From: Excoecaria cochinchinensis
Taxonomy: Eukaryota > Streptophyta > Magnoliopsida > Malpighiales > Euphorbiaceae
Assembly (NCBI GenBank): GCA_947683425.1
Contig: CANTUQ010000297.1
Span: forward strand, 62,001 to 126,000
DNA: 64,000 nucleotides
Reading direction: 5' to 3'
Both the position numbers and the translations under genes were made by a program. Each line of letters begins with the position of its first letter. Position 1 is the first letter of the stretch. The notes beneath the pieces were generated by a model that was given only the letters and a program-made list of their open reading frames with translations, did not search any database and was not told where the DNA came from. Below are positions 34,005-44,262 of this stretch, in pieces.

Positions 34005-34818
34005 GTTGTTATACGTGTGCGTCCTCTCAATAGTATGGAGAGAAGTATTAATGGTTACAACAGATGCTTGAAACAAGAAAGTGCCCAAAGCATCACATGG
34101 ATTGGGCAACCGGAAACTCGCTTCACATTTGACCATGTAGCATGCGAAACAGTAGATCGGGTCTGGTTAGAAAGATAAAAATTGTTAATCTTACTGGTTG
34201 TGCATTTCTTTTTTCCTATTAAACATTGTTTTCAAAATGGTCAGTTGCAGGAGATGCTATTTAGGATGGCTTGTCTCCCAATGGTGGAGAACTGCTTGTC
34301 TGGACATAATAGTTGTATGTTTGCCTATGGTCAGGTAATCTACTATGCTTTTAATCTCACCACTGAGTTGGGTTTAAGAATAGTAATGATGGCAATGTAA
34401 ATATTAACTTGCATTCCATGCTTGCATATTTTCATTTAATTTGTCATTTATGTAAATTGTATGAACAACACTACTCTTTACTACATTGGTGTTAGAAACT
34501 TGGATTAAAGAAACATAATGGTGTTACTTATTGAGAATGTATTCCCCTTCCTCTTATATGTACTGGAGGTGATCCTAGGAGTCCTTTTGTTAAATCTGTT
34601 GCCGTTTTTTTTTTCTCTCTTTTTATGAACCCTGATAAGGAAGCTCATGTGTGAGAGAGAATCCTGTTTCTAAGATAATGCAGTTCTCCCTAGTTACTCT
34701 TCCCTGTGTCATTTAAAACTATCATTTCAGTTTTGTAACTATAGTAATGGTGGATGTGGCAAACAGGAGGCCTAGTCATGTTCCTTATAGGGATTTGAGG
34801 TTGAGCTTCCTTCTTTAA
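34005..34818 (+). pseudogene. Captured kinesin-12 (KIN-12/POK-like) motor exons
   Basis: Three exon-like blocks match the kinesin motor domain with introns retained. 34005-34160 encodes VVIRVRPLNS through RFTFDHVACE, the motor's first strands; its splice acceptor is at 34003. 34251-34334 encodes PMVENCLSGHNSCMFAYGQ just before the P-loop, between acceptor TTGCAG and donor GTAATC. 34731-34818 encodes VDVANRRPSHVPYRD, the segment near the end of the motor. The wording is closest to plant kinesin-12 (phragmoplast-orienting type). The P-loop exon and switch regions are missing between blocks 2 and 3, and CAA to TAA ends block 3. This is a genomic fragment trapped by the CACTA element, not a working motor. 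Confidence 0.85.
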
Positions 34819-35649
34819 GTTAATGAAAATGTTTGTGTATTTCATTTATTGTTGTCATTCTTGAGTTTTATATATATTATTGATAAAAGAGTTAAATTTA
34901 GAGACTCATAATTTAGAGACTTATAAAAGAATTTGTTGATTCATCAATCATTTGACCAAGTGTTTATAATGTATGCATGATCTCTTGACATTACCTCTTT
35001 TATACAAACCACAAAACTGAATCTTGTCTATTTCAGTGTAGGGAAGTTTTAAATTGGTAAGTGGTCATGGTCTAGACACTTGCATAAATTTAAAACAATT
35101 AATGCCAGTGTGCTGCTTGATAATAAGTCATTGGTCTCTCCAGTTTATATCTGAAGAATTGCTTGCCATGTAAACTCACAGGTGGAATGTTAGCTAATCA
35201 TGTTTGACAGGCTAAAATTCAGACTTGTTGATGACATTGTCATGTATATTCTGACCAAATTGAAAGAAGGATCTCAAAGTGATGTAAAGTTGATGTATGT
35301 TTATATCAACATTTTAGATAAAAGTTAATTTTTATCTTTGGTTTTATTTTAGATAATGTTTATATCATAATTGTATGTGATGTTTATAAATATTTGAATT
35401 TGAATTGTATGGAATGTTTTTAATTTTCTATATACTTTTTAAGTACGATTTCAATTTAATGTACTTTTATGATATTATATTTTTATATTTTTTAAATTAA
35501 TAATATTGTATAATTATTTATATAAATTAAATTTTGGATGTTACAATAATAATAATAACAACAAAATTAAATTGGAAATTGTAATAAAAAATTAAATTGA
35601 AAATTATAATAAAAAATTAAATTGAAAATAATATTAAAAAATCTAATAT

Positions 35650-35900
35650 TTTTAGCGACAGATTTTTCGTCGCTAATAAATATTTAATATTTATGGAGAT
35701 TAATTTTAGCAGTTATTTAGCGACGAAAATTTTATTTTTAACGACGGAATTTGCCGTCACTATTTTTAGCGACAATTTTATGTTTTAGTCGCAAAATTTC
35801 TTGCGATGGAGCAAATAGAGACGGTTAGTCGTTGCGTCGCTAAAAGTAATTAGCGACTAAAATACCCCTATTAGCGACGGAAATTTTCGTCGCTAATTTA
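35650..35900. repeat. CACTA right subterminal repeats
   Basis: TAGCGACG/CGTCGCTA copies mirror those at the left end. Confidence 0.85.
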
Positions 35901-35915
35901 CTTTTTTTTGTAGTG

Positions 35916-37070
35916 ATGGGCTGTTGTGGACAGAGAAAGTAAGGACACTTAGAGTTGGTTTATCAAATGCTTAATGTCAGATCTTCAGTTAAGCGAAACT
36001 GCTGGAACTGGATTAGTTGTTATGAGTGATATGCAAAAGGTATGTTCTTCAATGCACTTAGTTATTACATAACTTATTAATAATTACATGAAGTGTGAAC
36101 ATTACTAACATGTATTGCTTATTATAGGGACTTATACAAGCAGTAGCTGAGTTGCTGTCTAATACTGAAAAGAGGACGTGTGCAAGGCACATATAGAGCA
36201 ACTAAAAGCAGAAATTGAGAGATGAAGAAAGAAGGAAAAAATTCTGGGTTTGCTCAAGAGCTAGTTTTGAGGGAGGACTCCTAGATAGAATTAATGATTT
36301 GAGCAAGTTAGGTAATAGTATTGTTGAAGATCTTTTAATGTATAACAAAGAGACATAGTGCAGGGTTTATTTTAGTCCAACAAGTTGTTGCGATATTATT
36401 GAAAATAACATGTGTGAGACATATGATAGTTGGATATTAGGGGCTAGGCATAAATCTATCATTACTATGTTAGAAGAAATCAGGCATAAGATTATAGGTA
36501 GAATGGCAGAAATGAGGGAGTTTGCTCAGAAGTGGTCTACTAAAGTCTCTCCAATGGCAATGGATGTAATCCAAAAGGCTGGACAGGAATCATCAAAATG
36601 TCAGCTAATTTGGAATGGGGATTCTGGTTCTGAGATAATTGATAGTGTTTATAGGCACATTGTGGATGTTAAGGCCATAACATGTTCTTGTAGGTCATGG
36701 CAACTTAAAGTAATACTTTGCAAGCATGTTATATGTGCAATGCTACATAGAAAATTTGAACCTTCTGATTTTTTAGAACATTAGTATAGAAAATCAACAT
36801 ACTTGAAGGCTTATGGTAGTTACATTCAGCCCATAACAAACATGAAGTTTTGGCCTAGCACACAGAATCCTTCAATTGTACCACCCGAAGTTACTGTAAT
36901 GCCTAGAAGACCTAAAAAAATAGGAGGAGGGCACCTGATGAGCCAACAAAGAAGTTTGGGAAAATTTAGAAAAAAAAAGGAGCACCAATGACCTATTCAC
37001 ATTGCAAGATCAGTGGTCACAACAAAAAAGGTTGCCCAATATTGGTGAGTTGCTTGCCAATGTTTAATTT
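35916..37070 (+). pseudogene. MULE transposase, catalytic core rest, SWIM and zinc knuckle
   Basis: Resumes after the CACTA insertion: AVVDRESKDT, an intron (about 36040-36127), then the second catalytic Asp in VVMSDMQKGLIQA and the CARHI box. The frame at 36410-36784 carries the NMCETYDSWI region, where the third acidic residue lies, and a SWIM zinc finger (CSCRSWQLKVILCKHVICA). A CCHC-like SHCKISGHNKKGC follows near 36990-37040, with its first Cys apparently changed. Several stops (for example 35953 and 36194) break it. Confidence 0.85.
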
Positions 37071-38428
37071 ATACTTGTCAATTTTGCATTTATGATATTA
37101 CATATTTCTGATTCAACTTACAGAAACAAGGAAGAAGGCAGGAAAATCAAGGTAACAATGCACCATGTGAACCCATGGCAACTCAACCCAATCCAACATC
37201 AGATACAATGGCAAGATTAGAAAACATGCAAAATCCTGCACCAGCTAGTCAACCACCAGTATACGAAATATTTTTCATTGTTTACATTTTAACTTATTCC
37301 ATTCAACCCGGCTTTAGTGTTGTGATATATTAAGATTCAGCCCTTATTAATAACTGATATTTGTGCAACCTACAGATACTGGACAGCAAATACCAATAGG
37401 TGCAGATGTGATGCTTAGAGCTAAACAACCAATAGGATATGCTAGAGGCAATAGAGGTAGGGGTCAAGGAAGGGGAAGGGCTCACAATGTGTGTGTTGGC
37501 CAAAAAAGAAACAAATCAGAGGGCCATGGAATTTACTATGAAGATTCAGGTGTCATTTTAGAAAGAGTGAGTTCAGTTAGCAATTTTTGCCTCAATGTGA
37601 TAAGTTAGTTACATATGTTTTAGACATTAGTCAATTGAGATTTGACTATTCAATTTTTGTTTACAATTTGGAAACAATAAGAAGGTTGTTTACACACCTC
37701 CTAATTTGAAGGCTACACATGACAAATATTGATCTTGGGTTCAAGCCTCCAGGATTGAAATGGAAAGGTAGAAATGCATGCACCCAAAGGCAACTGCAAG
37801 AACAGAGTTTCCAAGAACATATGAGAATGAAGCACACTAATGAAACTTCTCAACCTGCAACACAAGTGCCTGCTACTTCTACCCAACCAATAAGCTCTCA
37901 AAATCATTCTGATAATCATTGCTACTTTTGGACATTTGAAGCTGATGTAATTTTTCAACAATGTTTTAAGACTAGTGTTAACATTTTGGATTAATCAATT
38001 AGGATGTACTTATTTTGAATTCTGATTTAATATTATAAGTCATGAACTTTTGGCTTATTACAGTTCCTCCATCTATATTGCAACAAGACTTATTGATAAT
38101 TCCATATTGCAACAATACATATTATTAGGATATACTTATTTACCAGTTATAATAAGCAATAAACAAAAGTACAACAGAACAACATCTGAAAAGCCAATTG
38201 TGAAAATCATCATCATTTCTCATTAGCTGAAACTCCATAGTACATTAACCCAATTTCAACAACTGAAACAATTGGTCTAAAGAACTAGAGTCTCGTACAT
38301 ATCTACAACAATAATCCTATTACAAAAGCCATAAACACAACCGGCACATAAGAACAACAGAAATTTCTTCCTCCTCTGTATCTTCTTCCATTCCCAACTT
38401 CATTCTCCATTTCCCTCAATCTTCGAAG
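37071..38428 (+). other. MULE 3' region, low-complexity coding relics
   Basis: Continuation of the transposase C-terminus through possible introns: a Gln/Asn/Pro-rich stretch near 37125-37260, a Gly/Arg-rich stretch near 37430-37490, and a stretch with Gln/Thr/Pro near 37730-37930. No known domain is visible. 37990-38430 is non-coding in both strands as far as I can see. Confidence 0.45.
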
Positions 38429-38433
38429 AAGCC

Positions 38434-38665
38434 CTAAATTACATATTTGTAGTGTTCTGAAATGGGTGGATCAATCCATGCGAAGAATTTGCATGCATTT
38501 GGTTCCTGCAAAAACACCCCCCACCAATCAAACATAATACAAAACATAGAAAATTTAGAAAAAATTACATTACCCCATAATGTTGGCAACCGAAGAACCT
38601 CCTTCCTGGGTTTAGCGTTGTCCACGATGTCCTCAGCTCAGCCGTCGGATTACAGGCAGTCTAGT
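38434..38665 (-). pseudogene. GRF zinc-finger protein of MULE, two exons
   Basis: On the minus strand, exon 1 (about 38665-38574) gives AELRTSWTTLNPGRRFFGC and exon 2 (38505-38434) gives NACKFFAWIDPP. Together they are the core of a GRF-type zinc finger (Cys, NPGRRF, Cys, then Cys-x-FF-x-W-D). The intron has a GTAATG donor and a TTTTTGCAG acceptor. Convergent GRF zinc-finger genes are common in plant MULEs. The upstream Cys-x-Cys-G part of the finger is degraded and no clean start was found. Confidence 0.65.
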
Positions 38666-38967
38666 GTATTCTCCATGAAAATCTTCCTCAAGCTTCTTCA
38701 AACTATCTCTGAGTTTCGAAAATGGAGGAAATAGGAGTTCGGTTGAGGAAGACAATGGGACTTTGGTTGAGGAAGAGGAGTTCGACAAATGGAGAAAAGA
38801 GAGTTCCAAAAATAGAGTTTCAAAAAAATGGAGTTTTTCACACAAATAAAGTTTTTACCGTTGAGAAGCTATGAGAATTCAATGCTCACGCTTCTCAAAC
38901 GCGTGTGTTTTACATCCTAATGCCACCTCATTTAAAATCATGCCACATATACTGCACAGTCAACAAT

Positions 38968-39082
38968 TGTGTTTAATATGCCCATAAAAGTCATTTTTAG
39001 GTGTTCAACCGGTAACACTATAAGTTAGAGTGGCAGCTTTGCAAATGTTTACAAGTTTAAGTGTCAATTAGCATATTAAACC
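38968..39082 (+). repeat. Right TIR of MULE
   Basis: 115 bp, ending GCATATTAAACC, followed by TAAATTATA. Confidence 0.9.
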
Positions 39083-39091
39083 TAAATTATA

Positions 39092-39901
39092 TTAACGTTT
39101 ACCTTTGATTGGAGAATTGTCTGTTTCTTGATGTCGTAGAAATTAAATTGAAAGTGGTCCTTAACTTTCTTAAGCAATTATTCAAATTAAACTATATAAA
39201 AATTTGATCCAACAGAACATTAACTGTTCCAACATTTCATTTTTCAGAACTGAAGCTACAATTCCTAGATAAGCCTTATATTTCTATATAGTGGTCCCTT
39301 TTCAATTCTCACCAACCATGTGGTTACAAATCAAATGAAACATAATCTTGTAATTTAAAACCTAAATTAAACTACCATTTCAACGTTAATCACATCACAC
39401 CTTTTGATTATTTAACTTGAATAAAAAATTTGTTTATTCGTACAATTTAATAGCTAATTTGTATTTCTTTATATATATAAAAAAAATCGAGGTGTCTATT
39501 TTAATATTTGAATACAAATAGTATTCAATTTATAATACGTACGGTGGTCCTTAGGATAGATGTACCCAAGATTAAGGACAACAAAAATATATTTTTAATG
39601 TTTAATTGATGACGTTAATTTTAGTGTGGTCCTTATACTGCGAAAAAAAAAAGTGTGGTCCTTCTAACATACAGATATTTTACTGTAGAAAGGAATAATA
39701 AGACTTAAGCAATTGCATGTATTCGTCACAATTTGCTGTTTAATTTTTTATTTTCATTTTAGTTCAAATTGATATTTACAGACATTTCAAGAATTTCATT
39801 TCTATGAAAATAAGAAGGATTTATAACGATTAATAAATTAACTTTAAAGTTTCTTAAATTATTTTAGGGCATGTCATCAACGACTACATCAACTATCGAT
39901 A
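39092..39901. other. AT-rich intergenic DNA, nothing recognised
   Basis: No ORF or repeat ends were recognised between the MULE and the first foldback MITE. Confidence 0.5.
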
Positions 39902-39911
39902 CTAATTTTGC

Positions 39912-40347
39912 GGGTTGATTTCACCCATGGTCACTCAACTTATCACTTATCGCGCAAAAGTAACCGACTTTTTTTTTCTTACTTAAATGCCACTGAACTT
40001 TTAATATTATTGCACAAAAATCATGTTGACCGGAATCCGGCGACGACTCTTGCCGGATTGATAAGTTCAACAAATGCTACATTTAAATTAATTTCACTCA
40101 CGGTCACTAGACTTATCATTTATCTCGCAAAAGTAATTAACTTTTTTTTTTCAACTTAAATGTTACTAAACTTTTAACATTTTTGCAAAAAAGTCATCAA
40201 TCCGGCAAGGGTCGTCGCCGGATTCCGGTCAACATGACTTTTGTGTAATAATGTTAAAAGTTCAGTGACATTTAAGTAAGAAAAAAAAAGTCGGTTACTT
40301 TTGCGCGATAAGTGATAAGTTGAGTGACCATGAGTGAAATTGACCCC
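39912..40347. mobile_element. Foldback MITE copy 1 (Mutator-type)
   Basis: About 436 bp, starting GGGTTGATTTCACCCATGG and ending ATGAGTGAAATTGACCC. The duplication is CTAATTTTGC (39902-39911 and 40347-40356, sharing a base with the end), 9-10 bp as for Mutator-type elements. The outer 150 bp at each end are near-perfect inverted repeats. The centre is a third, diverged copy of the arm in direct orientation (CACTCACGGTCACTAGACTTATC). ORFs across it are artefacts of the repeated arms. Confidence 0.9.
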
Positions 40348-40356
40348 TAATTTTGC

Positions 40357-41087
40357 AGAAACTTTAGAGTTTAGACATTCTTTTATGAACAGAATTAGAT
40401 AATTAATTAAGTAATAGCGATTCTACAAGTTTTCCTTTTTTTTAGATATGTAACCTATTATACTGGGTACTATGTATATATATAGCTAGCTCATACACAT
40501 ATAGATAATATTTTTCATTTCTGTTCTTTTAGATCTTTCATTAATTTGCTATTAAAAGTTGAAAAAAAAAATGCTACTAGAAGAACCTAGTCAACTTTTA
40601 ACTTTGACCGGGCAATCGAATCGGGTTGGATCATAAACAGATCAATATTAAAATATTAAAGGGCCAGATCAAACTTCATGACATTATTCTTTATTTTAAA
40701 AAAAAAAATCATTAAAACTCAAGATTATGCATGTAATTAGACTAAAAAAATTATTTTTTATATGAAAAAAATTAAAATTTATAAATATATAAAATGACCT
40801 AAACGGGTATATGGGTCAAATTTGCAAAATCGGATCAAATTTATAGGTATTACTTTTATGTTTATATTAGTTTAGTTTTTGTATTAATAGATCGATAAGT
40901 ATTCCCTTGCAATTCTATTAATTTCTCACTACATTTTTCTTTTATTTATCATTTTTGATAAATAATACATTACCATATATGCAAAATTGATTAAAAAAAA
41001 TGAGATGGTAGTTAATATATATAGGTGGTAATACATTATTAACTTGATCCATATAACTTTTCTAATCAAATTTTAGATAAGAATTTT

Positions 41088-41123
<36 letters not shown>

Positions 41124-41159
41124 CTGTCTTGTAATTGAGGTCACCTAAAAATGAGGAGC
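40357..41159. other. AT-rich intergenic DNA with TA microsatellite
   Basis: No gene seen. A TA run of about 14 units is at 41093-41120. Confidence 0.6.
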
Positions 41160-41169
41160 ATCAATAGGC

Positions 41170-41603
41170 GGGTTGATTTCACCCATGGTCACTCAACTTA
41201 TCACTTATCGCGCAAAAGTAACCGACTTTTTTTTTCTTACTTAAATGTCACTGAACTTTTAACATTATTGCACAAAAGTCATGTTGACCGAAATCCGGCG
41301 ATGACTCTTGCCGGATTGATAAGTTCAACAAATACTACATTTAAATTAATTTCACTCACGGTCACTAGACTTATCATTTATCTCGCAAAAATAATTAACT
41401 TTTTTTTTCAACTTAAATGTTACTGAACTTTTAACATTTTTGCAAAAAAGTCATCAATCCGGCAAGGGTCGTCGCCGGATTCCGGTCAACATGACTTTTG
41501 TGCAATAATGTTAAAAGTTTAGTGACATTTAAGTAAGAAAAAAAAAGTCGGTTACTTTTGCGCGATAAGTGATAAGTTGAGTGACCATGAGTGAAATTGA
41601 CCC
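41170..41603. mobile_element. Foldback MITE copy 2 (Mutator-type)
   Basis: About 434 bp, over 95% like copy 1 by eye. The flanks TCAATAGGC (41161-41169) and TCAATAGAC (41604-41612) match at 8 of 9 positions. It has the same arm / diverged arm / inverted arm layout. Confidence 0.88.
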
Positions 41604-41612
41604 TCAATAGAC

Positions 41613-43048
41613 TTCTATTAAGAAAGATTTTAGTAGTCAAATTAATTTTTTTTTAGGAAAACAAATGTGAGCTTTAAATGGAAATAAGAAATAAATTTGT
41701 GTGTTTAATAATTTAGGAAGCATATCTGTTGGGCTGAGAGATTTATTCATTATTAAATGAACTAAATCATCAATGTTGAATAAGGGTTTTTAAGGAGTAG
41801 GAACTTGAATAAGAGACCATTCGGTATTTTGGATACAGAATGTCCACTTAAGAACTATAATTAACTTTTTAATGATAGTAAAAATCATTTTAAAGTTTTT
41901 ATCATTTACTTTTTAAAAATAATTTCATATATAACTGTCTGAAATAAATACTTCCTTTGTCCCATACATCTTAAAATATAAGACACTTATTATATTTAAT
42001 TTATTATTATTTTTAAAATTACCTATAATATCCTTATTTTAATTCAATTTTTTATACCATTTCCAAATAAAATTCAGAATAATGTGATATTTAATGCACA
42101 TAACTTTATATTTCCATTATATAATTTACTTAAGCTTAAATTTTTATCATACTTGTGGCAATTTATATTTCTAACTGTAATACTCTATTCGCACCGTAAT
42201 TTTTGTCCACCTTTTTGTTTCACACAAATTAAGAAATTGTAATTATTATGTCTAAGAGATAAATTTTTTACTATAACTTTTATATTATGCCCCTCCTAAA
42301 TATAGAATGAGTAATTGAAAATAATTGAAACTATAAAATTCATGGTTAATAACATATATAATGTGGGAAATATAAATTGCAATTAATAAGATAAAATTAA
42401 AAGGGGGCATAATAGGCAAGTTATATTAGTAATTATATGCATAATCCCACTTGTTTCTTTTAAGAAACATTTGCAGCTTAATTATATACGTGCATGCTGG
42501 TAATTAATGGCTATTCCAAGTTGAAGATTATTAATTGATATATATATAATTCTATGAGTTTGACTCTATCATCAGCATAAAAGATTAATTGATAATTAAT
42601 AATCTGCTTAAATTTGTGGTGATCTACTTAATTAATTTTTTTACATGAAGTTGAAATTTCTTCAGAATATTCGCATTCCCAACTAACTGTTATTTCTTCA
42701 GGAGGGTATATGTTTTTTCATTCTATTATTTTGAAAAATAATAATAATAAAATAAAACGAAACAAATCTCATTATTTACAGATACATCAAAATGCGCGAC
42801 TCCTACACTCCCCTAAAGTCACATCCAACAAGAACCCTACTCCAACCTATATATATTAAATTTATTATTTATTGAAAAAAATAATAAATCATGACTATAA
42901 TGCATATGTATTATTTAAGTGTGTGTGTGTTTCTCAGGCAGAACCTGGGCCTATGATTTAAACAAATATTAATCTATGCATAAGCAACAGGAATTGTGGT
43001 GTCATTACTACGATGCCTATTCCTTTTCTTTCTGCTCTACGATCTCTG
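41613..43048. other. Upstream region of the SABATH gene
   Basis: AT-rich, with no coding sequence. Two stretches resemble decayed Stowaway-type MITE ends (ACTTCCTTTGTCCCATACAT at about 41951 and a TACTCTATTCGCACCGTAA stretch at about 42180), but no matching opposite ends were found. TGTGTGTGTG is at about 42921. Confidence 0.4.
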
Positions 43049-43058
43049 TGTATATATA
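43049..43058 (+). promoter_or_regulatory. Likely TATA box of the SABATH gene
   Basis: TGTATATATAGG lies about 35 bp upstream of the likely cap region and about 40 bp before the ATG at 43091, implying a very short 5' UTR. Confidence 0.55.
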
Positions 43059-43090
43059 GGTGTGAATATGGGGAAAATTACTACTCAAAC

Positions 43091-44231
43091 ATGGCTACAC
43101 TGGTGAAAGAATCACCCATCAAAGTCATTGGTGGCATAGGAACTAACAGCTACTTCAAAAACTCCAACTATCAGGTTTCCAATTACATATAATATATATT
43201 TCATTTTTCTTTATATTATTTCATTCATACTCATTTGCTGCCTTGTTTGATTATTTTCTTCACTTGTATTTGTTTAATGCACGATGATTTATTCCTGTAA
43301 CTTCCAACAGATAGAGTTCAATATATCAAGTCATGTATTAGATGATCTAAATATATTTATATGTAAAAGTTTAAGTATGGGCTAATTTAACTCGATTTTA
43401 TAACTTCTAAAACAACATTGATCTATTTGAAAATTGTGGGATAAAATTTTATGTTCACTACCTTAATTGTCTTCAAAGAAAAATTTAATGCAAAAGAAAA
43501 ATTAATGGTAGGGACGAAGTCAAAATTTAATATTAAGAAGGATAAAATTTTAATATACTTTTATAAGGAGGTAAGGCTTCAAAAATGTTCAAAATAAAAA
43601 GAAAATATTTGATTTTTATTCAATTATTCCATTAAATTTCTAAAAGAAAACATTCCTCTCCTTCTCTAAATGGCTAATTAATGTCTCTTTTTATCAAACT
43701 TACAGACACATTTATTACTTTTTCGTTCATAAAATCTTTATTTTTTTTATTTGAACAAGAACATAAAAAAAAAACTCATTAATTACTTTAATATTTTACT
43801 AATTTGCCATCCAAAAATAATGGGTGATTAATGATTACGTTAATTGGTTGGAAATATATAAGTTTTGAATTATTTATACTCTGAAAATTAAACACTTATC
43901 GGGATATAATTGAAATAAAATGTCAAAATATATCATATTTTTGTTAAGTGATTGTAAGTCAACTTTTTTTTAAAAATGTGGATATTTATTTGTGAACTGA
44001 TGGAGTTTTTCTTTTTCCTTTTTCACATGTTATCTTTATTTGATGCTTTTCAACTTCCTCTATATATATATATATATATATATTACATACATGCTCTTCA
44101 TTTTTTGTGTTTAAAAGAATTTTAGATTTTCTGCTTTCATGACTTTTTAGAGAGAAGAAATAAACATAGAATTAACTATTCACTATTTGACATCTCAGCT
44201 ATAAAGTAATATCAATTATATACAGGGCTGA

Positions 44232-44262
<31 letters not shown>

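Larger units (their letters stand above)
31800..35915. mobile_element. Non-autonomous CACTA transposon, 4.1 kb
   Basis: It begins CACTAGAAAAAAAATT and ends TTTTTTTTGTAGTG, and sits in the MULE transposase. The 3-bp flanks are ATA (31797-31799) and ATG (35916-35918), consistent with an ATG duplication with one later change; removing the element and one ATG restores a conserved MULE reading frame. Subterminal regions (about 31820-32260 and 35650-35900) are packed with TAGCGACG-type repeats in both orientations, as is typical of CACTA ends. No CACTA transposase (TnpD/TNP2) was found. The interior carries captured kinesin exons. Confidence 0.92.
29513..39082 (+). mobile_element. MULE DNA transposon, 9.6 kb, with nested CACTA
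   Basis: Terminal inverted repeats of about 115 bp (29513-29627 and 38968-39082) begin GGCTTAATATGCTAATTGA and GGTTTAATATGCTAATTGA (reverse strand). They are bounded by a perfect 9-bp duplication, TAAATTATA (29504-29512 and 39083-39091), the signature of the Mutator superfamily. Inside are the remains of a MuDR-type transposase (PB1-like N-terminus, DNA-binding domain, DDE core, SWIM finger) on + and a GRF zinc-finger gene on -. Without the 4.1-kb CACTA insertion the element is about 5.45 kb. Stops and at least one frameshift show it is inactive. Confidence 0.93.

Noticed and set aside
39908..41640. Matching 70-90 codon frames in the MITEs
   Set aside because: Products of the duplicated arms; the same text appears on both strands because the arms are inverted.
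41951..42240. Two stretches resembling Stowaway MITE ends
   Set aside because: Only one-sided matches, both in similar orientation, with no paired terminus or clear TA duplication.
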